Positions 18,262 to 27,809 are shown, counted from the first letter of the stretch. The stretch is 64,000 nt of DNA from Candidatus Cardinium hertigii (GCF_003176915.1 NZ_CP029619.1:1-64000), one strand, 5' to 3'. The notes: generated by a model not told the origin, from the sequence alone. Made by a program: numbers and translations.

Positions 18262-18327
18262 ATTTTGTTTATGTGTCTTTTTATATAATTTCTTTACAGT
18301 ACATTCTTTTTATGCTAGGTATTCCAT
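18262..18327. repeat. 66-bp exact repeat, copy 2
   Basis: Identical to 12244-12309. Here it is ordinary 3' flank, ending 46 bases from the stop codon of the intact symporter gene. This is the ancestral arrangement against which the truncated copy at 12263 can be read. Confidence 0.95.
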
Positions 18328-18373
18328 TTTTCTATGAACAAGTAGCAATTCCTGAAGTATACGCAATAATTCC

Positions 18374-21300
18374 TCAAACAGGTTCTGTAGGCTTATTACC
18401 AGCCAATACTTCCTCCGCTGCCTGCTTCAAGAGGATCGCCATGCCTGGTTCTCCATAGCGCTGGGCCAGCTCCACATCAATGGTTAAGCTTTCTTTGGCC
18501 ATGGCTTGTACAACGGCAGGATCTTTGTAACCGGAAGCCTGTTTTAAATCGTATAGCCGCTCTGCCAGCTTCACATAGAGTACAGAAATATGCTCTTTTT
18601 GCAAGGATTCCTTCAAGCGGTTGGTAATAGCCAGCAGCGATTCCTCTAAACGCTCCCGGCTGTCTATAGCGATTACATTCTCTACAAAACAGTACACCCC
18701 CATATTATAATTACCTTTGATATAGGAAAGCGGCAGTCTGGTATAGCGGACCAAATCATACAGCAGCGTCGCATAAACCAGTTTAGCATGGCCATCTGTC
18801 CAGGCAGCTACCCACTCAGCAATCCCTACGGCCCGTACATAAAAAAGCTGCCCCGATGCATGCCGTTTAAATCCATAGCAGCGCCGCAGTAAGAGCAGTA
18901 CTTCTGCAATAAGGAAAGGATCTATACTTTCAAAGGAAGGAATCCAATCATGAAACGACGACAATGTTGCTAATGATGCGGTCTTTTCATGGGGCGTAAT
19001 AGAGGCTTCCTCTTGGGTACCGGCTTCCCTCGGTAAGGAAAGTGCTAGCATCTCCTCTCTTACTTGGGTTACATCTAGGGGGAGTAGGCAGACCAGCTGT
19101 TCTGCATGGGGCAACAACAGAAGCCCATAGTGCGCATGCACAATCGATGCTAAATTTTCTTTGCGAAGGTTTACCATTTGCGGAGATACAAAAGGATCCA
19201 TTGGTTGGGTAGTGGAAGCGTCTTCTACGTCATATATTGCTTGTAGGGTAGATAGGGGGATGTTTTTATTTTCTGTACGCAATACCAAAGCCAACGCAGG
19301 AAAAGAGATACAATCAGGGGCTCCATCCGCTTCAAGCGGTTCTCTTTTTTTGTAGCGCAATTGGGTAGGCTGCAGCTGTAGGGTAATAAGGGAGCGCGGA
19401 GAAACGCTGGATTGCTTTACATAGCTAAAGGCTAGGAAGAGAAGGCGTACCAACTGCTCCCTATCGCCTAGCATGGTATCGGGTATATTTACGGCTTCCT
19501 CTATCCATAAACGGGGTAAGTAGCCTTTTTCTTTTTGGTAGACTACCTCTCCTGCATCGATGAGTTCCACTAACGGGATAGCAGTCGGTTGTAAAAGGAG
19601 CTGGTCTTGGCGTTTAGCCCGCTGCTTTAAATAGAATGCCCATTCTGCAAATTTATCTAGGATGCTTTGAAAGTCTTCTTTGAGAAAGGGGGTAGTACTG
19701 TCTACAAAGGCAATAGATTGCGTAACATTTTGGATGGCTTTTTCTAAAATAGTTCCCTCCTGGGCTAAGGTATTTTGGGGAGAAGCAGTAGGGAGTTCTT
19801 CACTATAGGCTAATTTTTTTAGTTCATAGGCTTCTTGTGTAGCTTGTTTTTGCAAAAAATAGGCCACCCGTTCTTGTTGAATCCTATTTTGTTTTTTTAA
19901 ATACACAACTGACATTACTAGAAATGAGCCCACTCCTACCAGAGGCAATACTATCATAGGATCAGGCCATACTACCGTTGCTTTACAACAGCAAATAGCT
20001 ATTAGCATACCCCCTGCCGTAATAGCTAGTGCTCTTAGGCTCCAATAGAAGGGAAGTGTCCACAATAGAACCGTTCCATGGGTAAAAAATAAAAGGAAGG
20101 GGACTAAAAGTGTTTGGCATAGGAAGCAGCTAAAGAGAAGATGGAGCGGGAATCCAACTAATACACTTATAAACCAATATTTGCCTATTGTCCAATCTGA
20201 AATTTTGTTATTTTCCTTCAAGAAGGCTACATAACCTATATACCCAACCCCTAGCATATAAAAGGGAAGGCATTGCCATACTGTCTTTGTTTGCGCGTTG
20301 TAGTAACAGCTGCTAACTAAGCTAGTTATAATAAGATAAACCCCTACAAATACAGTTGTAATGGCATTCGGTTTTAGCTTAGCTAAATTTTCTTTTGTAA
20401 AAAAAATGGCACGTTCTTTTTTATTACGCTTCGCGATTCTTTCCTTTTCCTGTTGCCTCTGTAGGTAAATTTTATCAGGAGGTACCCATCCGCTTCCTGC
20501 TGGTTGCGGCAATAGATAGTGGGCGGCTAGCATGGCTAAGCCGTTGGCTAACATACAAAAGAAAGAACCATCCACCGCAGCTATTGGTTTTATCCATTTA
20601 TGCCAAGCTAAAATAGAAAATATACCCGTAATCATACCTATTAATGCTGTCCGGGAACTGCTACGCAATCCATATATCGCCAATACATAGGGAGCAGTAA
20701 TGACAGGGAGAGAGAAAGCAAAAGTTAATTGAAGCAAGTGTAACAAATTTTTATATTTAAGCGCTACCATCATGCCAAAAATACCTACTATGATAGAGGT
20801 AACCCTTGTTAGTGCAAGCGAGTGCCTACTAAAAAATTTTCGGAAGATTGCATAATGTTGGAAACTGCCCATTATGTCATGACTAACTATAACAGCACAA
20901 ACATTTAATTTAGAATCAGCCGTAGACATAGCCATAGCTAATAAACTAATGGCTACCAGCCCTTTAAAAAAGGGAGGTATGTGTCCCATGATATAATGCC
21001 AGACATTATTTTGTGATAAGCTTGGATCCGAGATAAAAGTTGTTATGGCTAGGATGACTATAGTAAATTTTATGATAAAGTAGAGGATCCCAGTATAAAA
21101 AAAAACATTATTTGCCTGGCGAGGAGTAGCGCACATGTAGGCTCGTTGGATAGCCGTAGGTGTAACATAAGACATCAATCCAGCTAAAAACAACCCTATC
21201 ATAATCAATAGTTTTTTATCAAAATGAAATACGGTGCTCAAACGGAATTTTTCTTCTTTTTGTAAGAGCGTAATAATTTCTGTTACGGACTTCCCTGTTT

Positions 21301-21904
21301 GCTTAAACATAAAGAAAGCTAAAAAAGGTATTACAATCGCAAAGGTTAAAAATTGTAATACGTCCGTAAAAGTAACAGAACGAATCCCCCCACTTGTAGA
21401 GTAAGTAATTAAAATTATAGTAGCAACAATGGTATGCATGCTGTGTTCTTCCAGGTTTAAACACATGGCAAACGAACGAGCTACAATATTGGTTTGAATA
21501 GCAAAACTGGCAACATAAGTGCAAATGGTAGATAAAGCTGTTAAAATACGTGGCCATTTACCAAATACACTACCTACAGTTTCTGGCATGGACAAATGCT
21601 GCATAAAAGATTCCATCCGTAATGCCAATGGGTTAAGCATCCAGATGCCAAAGCCAGAAAATAATGATTTTACTATCCAGTATAAACCAAAATAATGTAT
21701 ACACTCTACCGTCCTTACCAATCCACCTCCACCATAAGCAGTAGCCAACATAGTTGCCACCAATGCAGCAGTAGTAAAGTCCTTATTGCCTACTGCATAT
21801 TCCCGCAAAGTAGTTACTTTCCTACTGTAATAGAGTCCTACTGCTAGGGTCAGCAGCAGAAAAGTTACTGTCATTACAAGTGGTAAATTATTCCATAGTG
21901 TCAT
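18374..21904 (-). CDS. Symporter/pseudo-kinase/RelA-like HD fusion, full copy B
   Basis: Second full copy, 1,176 residues, same domain order as the gene at 14070. The symporter half (1-500) differs visibly from copy A, for example HYFGLYWIVKSLFSGFGIWM against HSRGIDWIFIALSTSLPFLL. From KKERAIFFTKE at about residue 510 onward it is nearly identical to copy A apart from a patch around 570-585 and one around 660-690. In the kinase-like N-box the sequence is GDREQLVRLLFLAFSYVKQ, where Tyr replaces the Mg-binding Asn. The HD block again reads LLYDLVRYT. The gene has its own upstream element at 21935-21991. It is the middle member of a minus-strand run of three. Confidence 0.82.
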   Translation of the reverse strand: MTLWNNLPLVMTVTFLLLTLAVGLYYSRKVTTLREYAVGNKDFTTAALVATMLATAYGGGGLVRTVECIHYFGLYWIVKSLFSGFGIWMLNPLALRMESFMQHLSMPETVGSVFGKWPRILTALSTICTYVASFAIQTNIVARSFAMCLNLEEHSMHTIVATIILITYSTSGGIRSVTFTDVLQFLTFAIVIPFLAFFMFKQTGKSVTEIITLLQKEEKFRLSTVFHFDKKLLIMIGLFLAGLMSYVTPTAIQRAYMCATPRQANNVFFYTGILYFIIKFTIVILAITTFISDPSLSQNNVWHYIMGHIPPFFKGLVAISLLAMAMSTADSKLNVCAVIVSHDIMGSFQHYAIFRKFFSRHSLALTRVTSIIVGIFGMMVALKYKNLLHLLQLTFAFSLPVITAPYVLAIYGLRSSSRTALIGMITGIFSILAWHKWIKPIAAVDGSFFCMLANGLAMLAAHYLLPQPAGSGWVPPDKIYLQRQQEKERIAKRNKKERAIFFTKENLAKLKPNAITTVFVGVYLIITSLVSSCYYNAQTKTVWQCLPFYMLGVGYIGYVAFLKENNKISDWTIGKYWFISVLVGFPLHLLFSCFLCQTLLVPFLLFFTHGTVLLWTLPFYWSLRALAITAGGMLIAICCCKATVVWPDPMIVLPLVGVGSFLVMSVVYLKKQNRIQQERVAYFLQKQATQEAYELKKLAYSEELPTASPQNTLAQEGTILEKAIQNVTQSIAFVDSTTPFLKEDFQSILDKFAEWAFYLKQRAKRQDQLLLQPTAIPLVELIDAGEVVYQKEKGYLPRLWIEEAVNIPDTMLGDREQLVRLLFLAFSYVKQSSVSPRSLITLQLQPTQLRYKKREPLEADGAPDCISFPALALVLRTENKNIPLSTLQAIYDVEDASTTQPMDPFVSPQMVNLRKENLASIVHAHYGLLLLPHAEQLVCLLPLDVTQVREEMLALSLPREAGTQEEASITPHEKTASLATLSSFHDWIPSFESIDPFLIAEVLLLLRRCYGFKRHASGQLFYVRAVGIAEWVAAWTDGHAKLVYATLLYDLVRYTRLPLSYIKGNYNMGVYCFVENVIAIDSRERLEESLLAITNRLKESLQKEHISVLYVKLAERLYDLKQASGYKDPAVVQAMAKESLTIDVELAQRYGEPGMAILLKQAAEEVLAGNKPTEPV

Positions 21905-21934
21905 TATGAATAATAAATAGTTTATTCACATTGT

Positions 21935-21991
21935 ACAGCTATAGCTTGTTATACAACAACCATAGCTTACCTACCCATAAGTATACAATAT
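21935..21991 (-). promoter_or_regulatory. Conserved upstream element of symporter/sensor genes, copy 2
   Basis: Minus strand reads ATATTGTATACTTA, then AAGCTATGGTTGTTGTATAACAAGCTATAGCTGTACA. One arm of the inverted repeat carries a substitution (GCTATGG) relative to the copies at 13840 and 53043. The spacing to the start codon is conserved, about 30 bases. Confidence 0.55.
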
Positions 21992-22049
21992 AATGTAGGG
22001 CTATACAACTAGCTATTCTATATTTATGTATAAAAATTGTTGCAAAAGC

Positions 22050-22285
22050 CTATTATCCAATCTTGGATTTGTTATTTAGTTATTTTGCCATTAAAATAAA
22101 CTGCATAGGCAACTCCCTAGACATACAACAGGGAAGGCATCGCCCAAAATATTTTACTTTCCAGCTATATATAATTAAACTAACTATAACCAGATAAACC
22201 CTACAAATACAGCTGTAATAACATTGGGTTTAAGTTTTGCTAAATTTTTTTTGTAAAAACAGCCCGTTCTTTTTTATTACGAGAC
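22050..22285 (-). pseudogene. Decayed middle part of a symporter/sensor copy
   Basis: The DNA aligns with 20180-20430 inside copy B, the segment encoding the second membrane block and the KKERAIFFTKENLAKLKPNA junction. Recognisable stretches are CCCTACAAATACAG, GTAATAACATTGGGTTTAAGTTTTGCTAAATTTT and CCCGTTCTTTTTTATTACG. Multiple indels destroy the frame. Neither end of the gene is preserved. Confidence 0.75.
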
Positions 22286-22422
22286 CGTTGTGATAAATCG
22301 ATAAAATAATTTTTTATATGTTTCTACGCTTATTAGGTTTGATTTTTGATGTTATAGGGCTAGGTATTTTTATTATTTATTGATTTTTAGAATTTTTAAT
22401 CCATTTTGGATAGACCATCTCC

Positions 22423-22878
22423 CTAAATACCGCTTACTATACTATTAGGAGCCCTGTATAAGTTGTAGGCTATTGCTTCCATAAGCTATTGCGTATGGGT
22501 TTTAGCAAGGCCTATATAACGGATTCCTGAACTACGGAACCAACTTGTCAATGCTTCCAAAGAGACGTTCTACCTTATAACGTCTCTTTGCTACCAGTTT
22601 ATTAAATCGTTTAGCAGTAGGTGATAAGGGGCGTTGCAGGGCTACTTTATTCAACAAAACCTGTACATAACTACTATCATGGCTAGAGGCTTTTATGGTA
22701 CTGACTGCTAGAACCAATCCTTCTTTACTTTCCACAAGAAGATGGCTCTTATCGCCATAGTAAAGTGTATGTCCTTTTTTTGTCCAATTTGCTTCTGCAT
22801 CTACTCCTTTTTGATAACTTTCGGATACGGTTATAGTGTCATTTTCATGCAGGTCATAGCTTTTTTTGCCTTTGGGGG
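22423..22878 (-). pseudogene. IS5-family transposase remnant
   Basis: The minus strand encodes GPKGKKSYDLHENDTITVSE, then DAEANWTKKGHTLYYGDKSH, a typical IS5-family DDE segment. RPLSPTAKRFNKLVAKRRYKVERLFGSI and, after a frameshift, WFRSSGIRYIGLAKTHTQ follow, with LMEAIAYNLYRAP after a stop. The segment that should hold the central catalytic Asp is missing between HDSSYVQVLL and RPLSP, and the N-terminus is gone. It abuts the stop codon of the glycogen-synthase-like gene. It is not active. Confidence 0.85.
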
Positions 22879-23682
22879 CTACTCCCCTAAGAGCTCATGG
22901 TATAATGCAAGACAGCGCGCACTATACTGCTCGTCATTTGGCACCAGCAGGCATGCTTGAGCTTTGGGTAATTTTTTAAATTCAGCTTCATTAAGCATTT
23001 CCCCACGCAATACCAGATCGGAATATTGCATGGCCAGCTCTATTATGTTACAAAAATTACCTGTAGCTAGTAATGCCATATCTTCTACTGAAATGCCTAT
23101 TTTTTCTATTCTGTTGGCTAATAGAGGAAAATGATTGGAATAAGTCGTATTGTAAAGTGTGGTGATAAGCTTTGCTTTTGTAAAAAGAGCATGCTGCTGG
23201 TATAATTTTTTCCAAAAAAGAGGCAGTAAGCTAGTAATCCAACCATGACAATGTACAACATCTGCTTCCCATTCCAGTTTTTTAAGGGTTTCCATAACCC
23301 CCATGCAGAAAAAAATCATACGTAAATCATTGTCTGCAAAAAAATAGTTGGAAGCATCTTGGAATACCGCTTTTCTACACCCAAATAAAACTTCATTATC
23401 CACAAAGTAAACTTGTAGGCGTACATTAGGTATCGTACTTACTTTTACTGTAATAGCATACGCCGCAGCATCTATGGAAACAATATTGCCCGATAAGCGC
23501 AATACTTCATGTAGCCTATTTAAACGGTCATGGATGACACCAAACTTAGGTACTATAATGCGAACATCAAGCTGCTTGTGCTGCATGGCTTCTGGAAGCT
23601 TACGCAGACAACTTGCTATAAGAGAAGTTTCCAAAAAAGGAGCAACTTCACTGGCAACATATAGTATCCTTTGTAGAGACAT
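22879..23682 (-). CDS. Short glycogen/starch-synthase-like protein
   Basis: Corresponds to the N-terminal catalytic-domain-type protein of about 270 residues that Bacteroidota annotate as glycogen synthase. ILYVASEVAPFLETSLIASC at the N-terminus is the family opening. RIIVPKFGVIHDR, VYFVDNEVLFG and ADVVHCHGWITSLLPLFWKK follow in the usual order. It lacks the C-terminal GT-B half of full GlgA enzymes, as do its short relatives. The canonical KTGGL motif that binds ADP-glucose is altered (FLETSL), so activity is doubtful. Short relatives in this phylum often lie beside panC, but no panC is present here. The stop directly meets an IS5 remnant. Confidence 0.72.
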   Translation of the reverse strand: MSLQRILYVASEVAPFLETSLIASCLRKLPEAMQHKQLDVRIIVPKFGVIHDRLNRLHEVLRLSGNIVSIDAAAYAITVKVSTIPNVRLQVYFVDNEVLFGCRKAVFQDASNYFFADNDLRMIFFCMGVMETLKKLEWEADVVHCHGWITSLLPLFWKKLYQQHALFTKAKLITTLYNTTYSNHFPLLANRIEKIGISVEDMALLATGNFCNIIELAMQYSDLVLRGEMLNEAEFKKLPKAQACLLVPNDEQYSARCLALYHELLGE

Positions 23683-23797
23683 AATCGTAAGTTTAGCTAC
23701 AGCAATAGCAGAAACCTATCAATGCAACACCTTAGTTGGCATTAGACCGTAGTCGTTTGTTAGAATACCCTGCTGCTTTACACTTTTTGGGGGATAG

Positions 23798-23871
23798 TGG
23801 ACTTGAAGGGATTCGAACCCCTAACCGCTGCATCCGTAGTGCAGTGCTCTATCCAGTTAAGCTACAAGTCC
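23798..23871 (-). tRNA. tRNA-Arg (ACG)
   Basis: On the minus strand a 74-base cloverleaf starts GGACTTGTAGCTTAACTGGA. It has an anticodon stem CTGCA/TGCAG around the loop CTACGGA, a GGTTCGAATCC T arm, and closes with CAAGTCC plus discriminator A. Anticodon ACG. Confidence 0.96.
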
Positions 23872-24107
23872 ATTTCTCTCTGCCTTGCTTTTGAAATTTA
23901 GTAAAAAATATTAAAATAATTTACTTATATTGCCTTACGATAAAAAATAAGTAACCTTGCATCCTTTATTTTTATTTTTAAATATTCCTTATTATGTGTG
24001 ATTTTTAGCTAGAATCAGCTCTTTCCCTTTTGTTTTATTACGCAGCAATAAATAAAGCAAATATATTATTATATTTACCAAAGTTTTAAATCTAAAATTG
24101 ACTAATC

Positions 24108-24947
24108 GTGAAAAAGAAAGCATGGTATTGGTTCGTATTTTGTCTTGCTCTGCAGGGGGCAGTTGCTACGCCTTCTGTTGCGACCACACAAAAACCTGTT
24201 ATTTCGGTAGCGCAAATGAACAAAGCGTCTGATACCTATCAGCCAATTATTGAGCAGAGGTATTTTGTATTTGTATTGGAATTGCTCAAGAAGGATTGGT
24301 TGCATCAGTCAGGGAAGTCCTCATTAGGTATGGAAAGATGGTCTTGGCGCGATTTTATGCGCTGGCCAACCCCTTCCCTTTTGTACGCTGTACGTATAAA
24401 AAAATCCCGTTTTGCAATAGGGGGAGGAATTGGCTTTAGTACGTTACAATATTCGTTTAAAAGTGATAAAAAAGAGAACTTTACGTTGCGCAAGAAGGGA
24501 AAAAATAATACAGAATATGGTGCAATAGATTCAGAAGATTTAGGAGGAGACAATTGGGGGCTTATACAGCCAAGTGCTGTAAAATATTCGCAGTGGAACG
24601 TTTCTTATATGGACTTTCTATTGGGCATGCGGTTTAATAGTGTATTAGAGCAGTCGAGAGAAGGCGTGCATGTTTGGTTGGGTGGAAAGCTAGGGGTGCG
24701 CCTTGCTTCTGCTACTACCATTGGTTATGAAGCGCACGACGCAATCAGCTCCTTGTACCGTGACAATGATTTTAACCTGAATCGTTTTGCGTTTAGTGGA
24801 CAAATAGGTATAGGGTATCGTTTTGTTGGTCTAATTGGTAGTTATACCTTTACTCCTCTTTTTTCCGATGGGGTATTAAGGGAAAGGGATAGTACTACTT
24901 GTGGTGCTATAAAGCCTTACTCTGTATCGTTTTATCTCACCTGTTAG
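24108..24947 (+). CDS. Predicted outer-membrane beta-barrel protein
   Basis: 279 residues starting at a GTG. A Lys-rich N-terminus, hydrophobic core and alanine-rich cleavage region (residues 1-26, LALQGAVATPSVA) form a signal peptide. The mature protein has alternating amphipathic strands such as RFAIGGGIGFSTLQYSF, VWLGGKLGVRLASATTIGYEA and FSGQIGIGYRFVGLIGSYTF. It ends in a strand with aromatic residues (YSVSFYLTC), in keeping with a small Bacteroidota porin-like barrel. I recognise no named family. The gene stands alone between tRNA-Arg and the tRNA/tuf block. Confidence 0.7.
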   Translation: MKKKAWYWFVFCLALQGAVATPSVATTQKPVISVAQMNKASDTYQPIIEQRYFVFVLELLKKDWLHQSGKSSLGMERWSWRDFMRWPTPSLLYAVRIKKSRFAIGGGIGFSTLQYSFKSDKKENFTLRKKGKNNTEYGAIDSEDLGGDNWGLIQPSAVKYSQWNVSYMDFLLGMRFNSVLEQSREGVHVWLGGKLGVRLASATTIGYEAHDAISSLYRDNDFNLNRFAFSGQIGIGYRFVGLIGSYTFTPLFSDGVLRERDSTTCGAIKPYSVSFYLTC

Positions 24948-25235
24948 GCGGCACGCAAGGTTTTTCCTTGTGGGCAAGGTGTTAGGTGTTGGATGTTCTA
25001 TCCATAGGCAGCTGCGCGCAATGTGTCTTGAAAAGGAACAAAATGCATGAGAATGTAGAGAATATAACATAAGGAAAAATTCCATAGGCCATGCTATTCC
25101 ATGCAGAGTGGGTCGTGGTAGGGTTGTAGAGAATGGATATATTTCGTATACTTGTTTAGTTTGCTCTTAGTTATAGGGAATAAATAGATTGCTGGTTTAT
25201 TTTTTTTTGTTTGGTATTGGTTGTTATGTACTTAG

Positions 25236-25318
25236 GGGGAGATGCCAGAGTGGCCAATTGGGGCGGACTGTAAATCCGTTGCTGTATAGCTTCGAAGGTT
25301 CGAATCCTTCTCTCCCCA
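25236..25318 (+). tRNA. tRNA-Tyr (GTA)
   Basis: 83 bases with a long variable arm, as expected for tRNA-Tyr. Acceptor GGGGAGA pairs with TCTCCCC, the anticodon loop in GGACTGTAAATCC gives GTA, and the T arm is GGTTCGAATCC. It heads the tRNA cluster upstream of tuf. Confidence 0.97.
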
Positions 25319-25379
25319 CTAGTATACAAATGTTTAGTAGAGGTTACGCTTAATTTTTAAGCTAGGGTAATGTAATAAG

Positions 25380-25452
25380 GCGGGAGTAGCTCAGTTGGTA
25401 GAGCGACAGCCTTCCAAGCTGTAGGTCGCGAGTTCGAGACTCGTCTCCCGCT
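25380..25452 (+). tRNA. tRNA-Gly (TCC)
   Basis: 73 bases. Acceptor GCGGGAG/CTCCCGC, D arm AGCTCAGTTGGTAGAGC, anticodon stem ACAGC/GCTGT with loop CTTCCAA (anticodon TCC), T arm AGTTCGAGACT. Confidence 0.97.
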
Positions 25453-25484
25453 CTTTCATTTAAAGCTTAAAGCTTGTGTGAAGG

Positions 25485-25556
25485 GCCGGTGTAGCTCAGG
25501 GGTAGAGTGCTTCCTTGGTAAGGAAGAGGTCACGGGTTCAAATCCCGTCATTGGCT
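25485..25556 (+). tRNA. tRNA-Thr (GGT)
   Basis: 72 bases. Acceptor GCCGGTG pairs with CATTGGC including two G-U pairs; D arm AGCTCAGGGGTAGAG; anticodon stem CTTCC/GGAAG with loop TTGGTAA (anticodon GGT); T arm GGGTTCAAATCCC. It lies 97 bases ahead of tuf, the conserved bacterial arrangement. Confidence 0.97.
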
Positions 25557-25653
25557 CTATAGCTGGGGTGGATGTGTGCATAGGTTTTGGGTAGATCCAA
25601 CAAAAATTATTTGGTTAATATTTTTATTTTAAATCTAAAGAATACATATTATT

Positions 25654-26841
25654 ATGGCAAAGGAGACATTTGATCGGTCAAAACCACATGTAAACATTGG
25701 TACCATTGGGCACGTCGATCATGGCAAGACAACCTTAACTGCTGCGATTACTGCTGTGTTGTCTAAAGCGGGATTGGCGGAAAAGAAAGAATTTTCATCC
25801 ATTGACGCAGCGCCAGAAGAAAAAGAACGCGGTATTACCATTAATACAGCGCACGTAGAATACCAAACTAAAACAAGGCATTATGCACACGTAGACTGTC
25901 CTGGTCACGCAGATTATGTCAAAAACATGATTACAGGTGCCGCGCAAATGGATGGTGCGATCCTTGTAGTAGCAGCTACGGATGGTCCTATGCCTCAAAC
26001 GAGAGAACATATTCTGTTAGCCAATCAAATTGGTGTTCCTAGTATCGTTGTCTTCTTGAATAAGGTGGATGCGGTAAATGATCCTGAAATACTTGAACTG
26101 GTAGAACTCGAAGTTAGAGAGCTCTTGAGTACCTATAAGTTTGATGGGGATAATGCGCCCATTATCCATGGTTCTGCATTAGGTGCGCTCAATGGTGAGC
26201 CTGAAGCGGAGGCTAAGATACAGGAGTTAATGAACGCAGTGGATGGACATATTCCTTTGCCGGTACGTTTGATAGACCGAGATTTTTTGATGCCGATAGA
26301 AGGTACTCATACGATTACAGGGCGTGGAACGGTTGCTACAGGTAGAATTGAAAAAGGTGTGATTACTACAGGTAGTCCAGTAGAAATCATTGGTATGGGA
26401 GCGGAGAAGCTCACTTCTACCGTTACAGGAATAGAAATGTTTCGTAAAATCTTGGATAGAGGGGAAGCAGGGGATAATGTAGGGCTTCTATTGCGTGGCG
26501 TAGATAAAGATGCCATTCGACGTGGAATGATCATTTGTAAACCAGGCAGCTTAAAACCGCATCACAAATTTAAGGCGGAGATTTATGTGTTAACTGAAAA
26601 AGAAGGGGGGCGCCACAAGCCATTTGTTAGCAAGTATAGGCCGCAGTGCTACTTTAGGACAACGGATGTTACAGGTGAGATAAAATTACCGGATGATGTA
26701 AAAATGGTAATGCCAGGAGACAATGTTAACTTAGAGATTGCCTTAATAAATAGTATTGCCATGGAAGTAGGGTTGCGTTTTGCGATTCGTGAGGGAGGGA
26801 GGACAGTTGGTGCAGGACGGGTAACAGAAATTATTGAATAG
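25654..26841 (+). CDS. tuf: Elongation factor Tu
   Basis: GTPase that delivers aminoacyl-tRNA to the ribosomal A site. 395 residues, standard length. G1 GHVDHGKTT is at 19-27, the switch [13 protein letters not shown] follows, G3 [12 protein letters not shown] is near 81 and G4 NKVD near 136. Domains II and III follow with [13 protein letters not shown] near 230 and the C-terminal [13 protein letters not shown]. It is flanked by tRNA genes on both sides (Thr upstream, Trp downstream), as in many bacteria, and probably shares a transcript with them. Confidence 0.99.
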   Translation: MAKETFDRSKPHVNIGTIGHVDHGKTTLTAAITAVLSKAGLAEKKEFSSIDAAPEEKERGITINTAHVEYQTKTRHYAHVDCPGHADYVKNMITGAAQMDGAILVVAATDGPMPQTREHILLANQIGVPSIVVFLNKVDAVNDPEILELVELEVRELLSTYKFDGDNAPIIHGSALGALNGEPEAEAKIQELMNAVDGHIPLPVRLIDRDFLMPIEGTHTITGRGTVATGRIEKGVITTGSPVEIIGMGAEKLTSTVTGIEMFRKILDRGEAGDNVGLLLRGVDKDAIRRGMIICKPGSLKPHHKFKAEIYVLTEKEGGRHKPFVSKYRPQCYFRTTDVTGEIKLPDDVKMVMPGDNVNLEIALINSIAMEVGLRFAIREGGRTVGAGRVTEIIE

Positions 26842-26913
26842 AAGGGGTATGGTTTCTCTTTTGTTGAGGGTGGTATGTACTGTTCCTTGCTGGGGTAGCC
26901 CGAACGCATCCAT

Positions 26914-26986
26914 ACGGGTGTAGCTCAATTGGTAGAGTGGTGGTCTCCAAAACCATAGGTTGGGAGTTCGAGTCTCCCCACCCGTG
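26914..26986 (+). tRNA. tRNA-Trp (CCA)
   Basis: 73 bases. Acceptor ACGGGTG/CACCCGT with discriminator G, D arm AGCTCAATTGGTAGAG, anticodon stem TGGT/ACCA with loop CTCCAAA (anticodon CCA), T arm GGAGTTCGAGTCTCC. It sits between tuf and secE. Confidence 0.97.
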
Positions 26987-26999
26987 CATAAAATAAAAT

Positions 27000-27191
27000 A
27001 TGTCAAAGTTAAAGCTGTTTGTACAAAGTTTAATTCAGGAGATTAAGTATAAAATCACTTGGCCTCCTTACGGTAAGCTGCAAAGTAATGCATTATTGGT
27101 GCTGGTAGCATCTTTTATATTCGCATTGTTTATTGGATTGATGGATTTGTCTTTAAGGGAAGCTTTTATTTGGTTTTATAATGCTTTTTAA
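27000..27191 (+). CDS. secE: Preprotein translocase subunit SecE
   Basis: 63-residue single-span form of SecE, the subunit that clamps SecY in the Sec translocon. The amphipathic helix FVQSLIQEIKYKITWPPYGKLQ leads to one membrane span (ALLVLVASFIFALFIGLMDL). The TWP motif ahead of the span is the family signature. It is 13 bases past tRNA-Trp and 14 ahead of nusG, in the conserved order. Confidence 0.95.
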   Translation: MSKLKLFVQSLIQEIKYKITWPPYGKLQSNALLVLVASFIFALFIGLMDLSLREAFIWFYNAF

Positions 27192-27205
27192 AGTAGACTA
27201 GTGGC

Positions 27206-27772
27206 ATGGATACGTTACAATGGTATGTGCTTAAGGTTATAAGTAAGCAGGAAGAAAAAATAAAGAGCAGTTTACAGGTAGAGCTTCTCAAGGAAGGGTT
27301 ACAGCATAGGGTAGGAGAGGTATTTATTCCTTATGAGAAGGTATATGAGATACGTGCCGGAAAAAAAACTATCAAAAATAGAAATAAATGTCCGGGCTAT
27401 ATTTTTTTGCAAGCAGATCTTTCCAATAGCTTATTCCTATTGATGCAACTGCTCAGGAGAATCAGAGGGATCTTAGGTTTTTTAGGGGTAGAAGGGTGGA
27501 AGGCTACTGATGCCCCACTCCCTTTAAGTCAAGTAGAGGTGGATCGTTTTATAGGGAAAGCAAGTGAATCAGATCCTGTTGATGTAAAGCTAGCGACTAT
27601 TTTTATGGTAGGTGAAGTGGTTGAAATTATAGATGGCCCTTTTGTGGGTTTTTCTGGGGAAATAGAAGAAATTTTTGAGGAGAAAAAAACCCTTAATGTA
27701 GTGGTTAAAATTTTTGATGAACGGAGTACGCCCGTAGAATTGCGTTATACACAAGTTAAAAAGCTTCTTTAG
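27206..27772 (+). CDS. nusG: Transcription termination/antitermination factor NusG
   Basis: 188-residue NusG. The N-terminal NGN domain starts [14 protein letters not shown] and carries the YIFLQADL strand. The C-terminal KOW domain reads [21 protein letters not shown] near 130-152. The protein binds RNA polymerase and couples it to Rho or the leading ribosome. The final arm is shorter than in E. coli only by small loops. It lies in the secE-nusG-rplK operon. Confidence 0.97.
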   Translation: MDTLQWYVLKVISKQEEKIKSSLQVELLKEGLQHRVGEVFIPYEKVYEIRAGKKTIKNRNKCPGYIFLQADLSNSLFLLMQLLRRIRGILGFLGVEGWKATDAPLPLSQVEVDRFIGKASESDPVDVKLATIFMVGEVVEIIDGPFVGFSGEIEEIFEEKKTLNVVVKIFDERSTPVELRYTQVKKLL

Positions 27773-27809
27773 CAGTGAAGTCTTTGCTCAAGTTAAAATA
27801 CAATATGTT

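Noticed and set aside
23683-23797. panC remnant divergent from the glycogen-synthase-like gene
   Set aside because: The position would fit the Bacteroidota arrangement, but the short sequence shows no recognisable panC codons.
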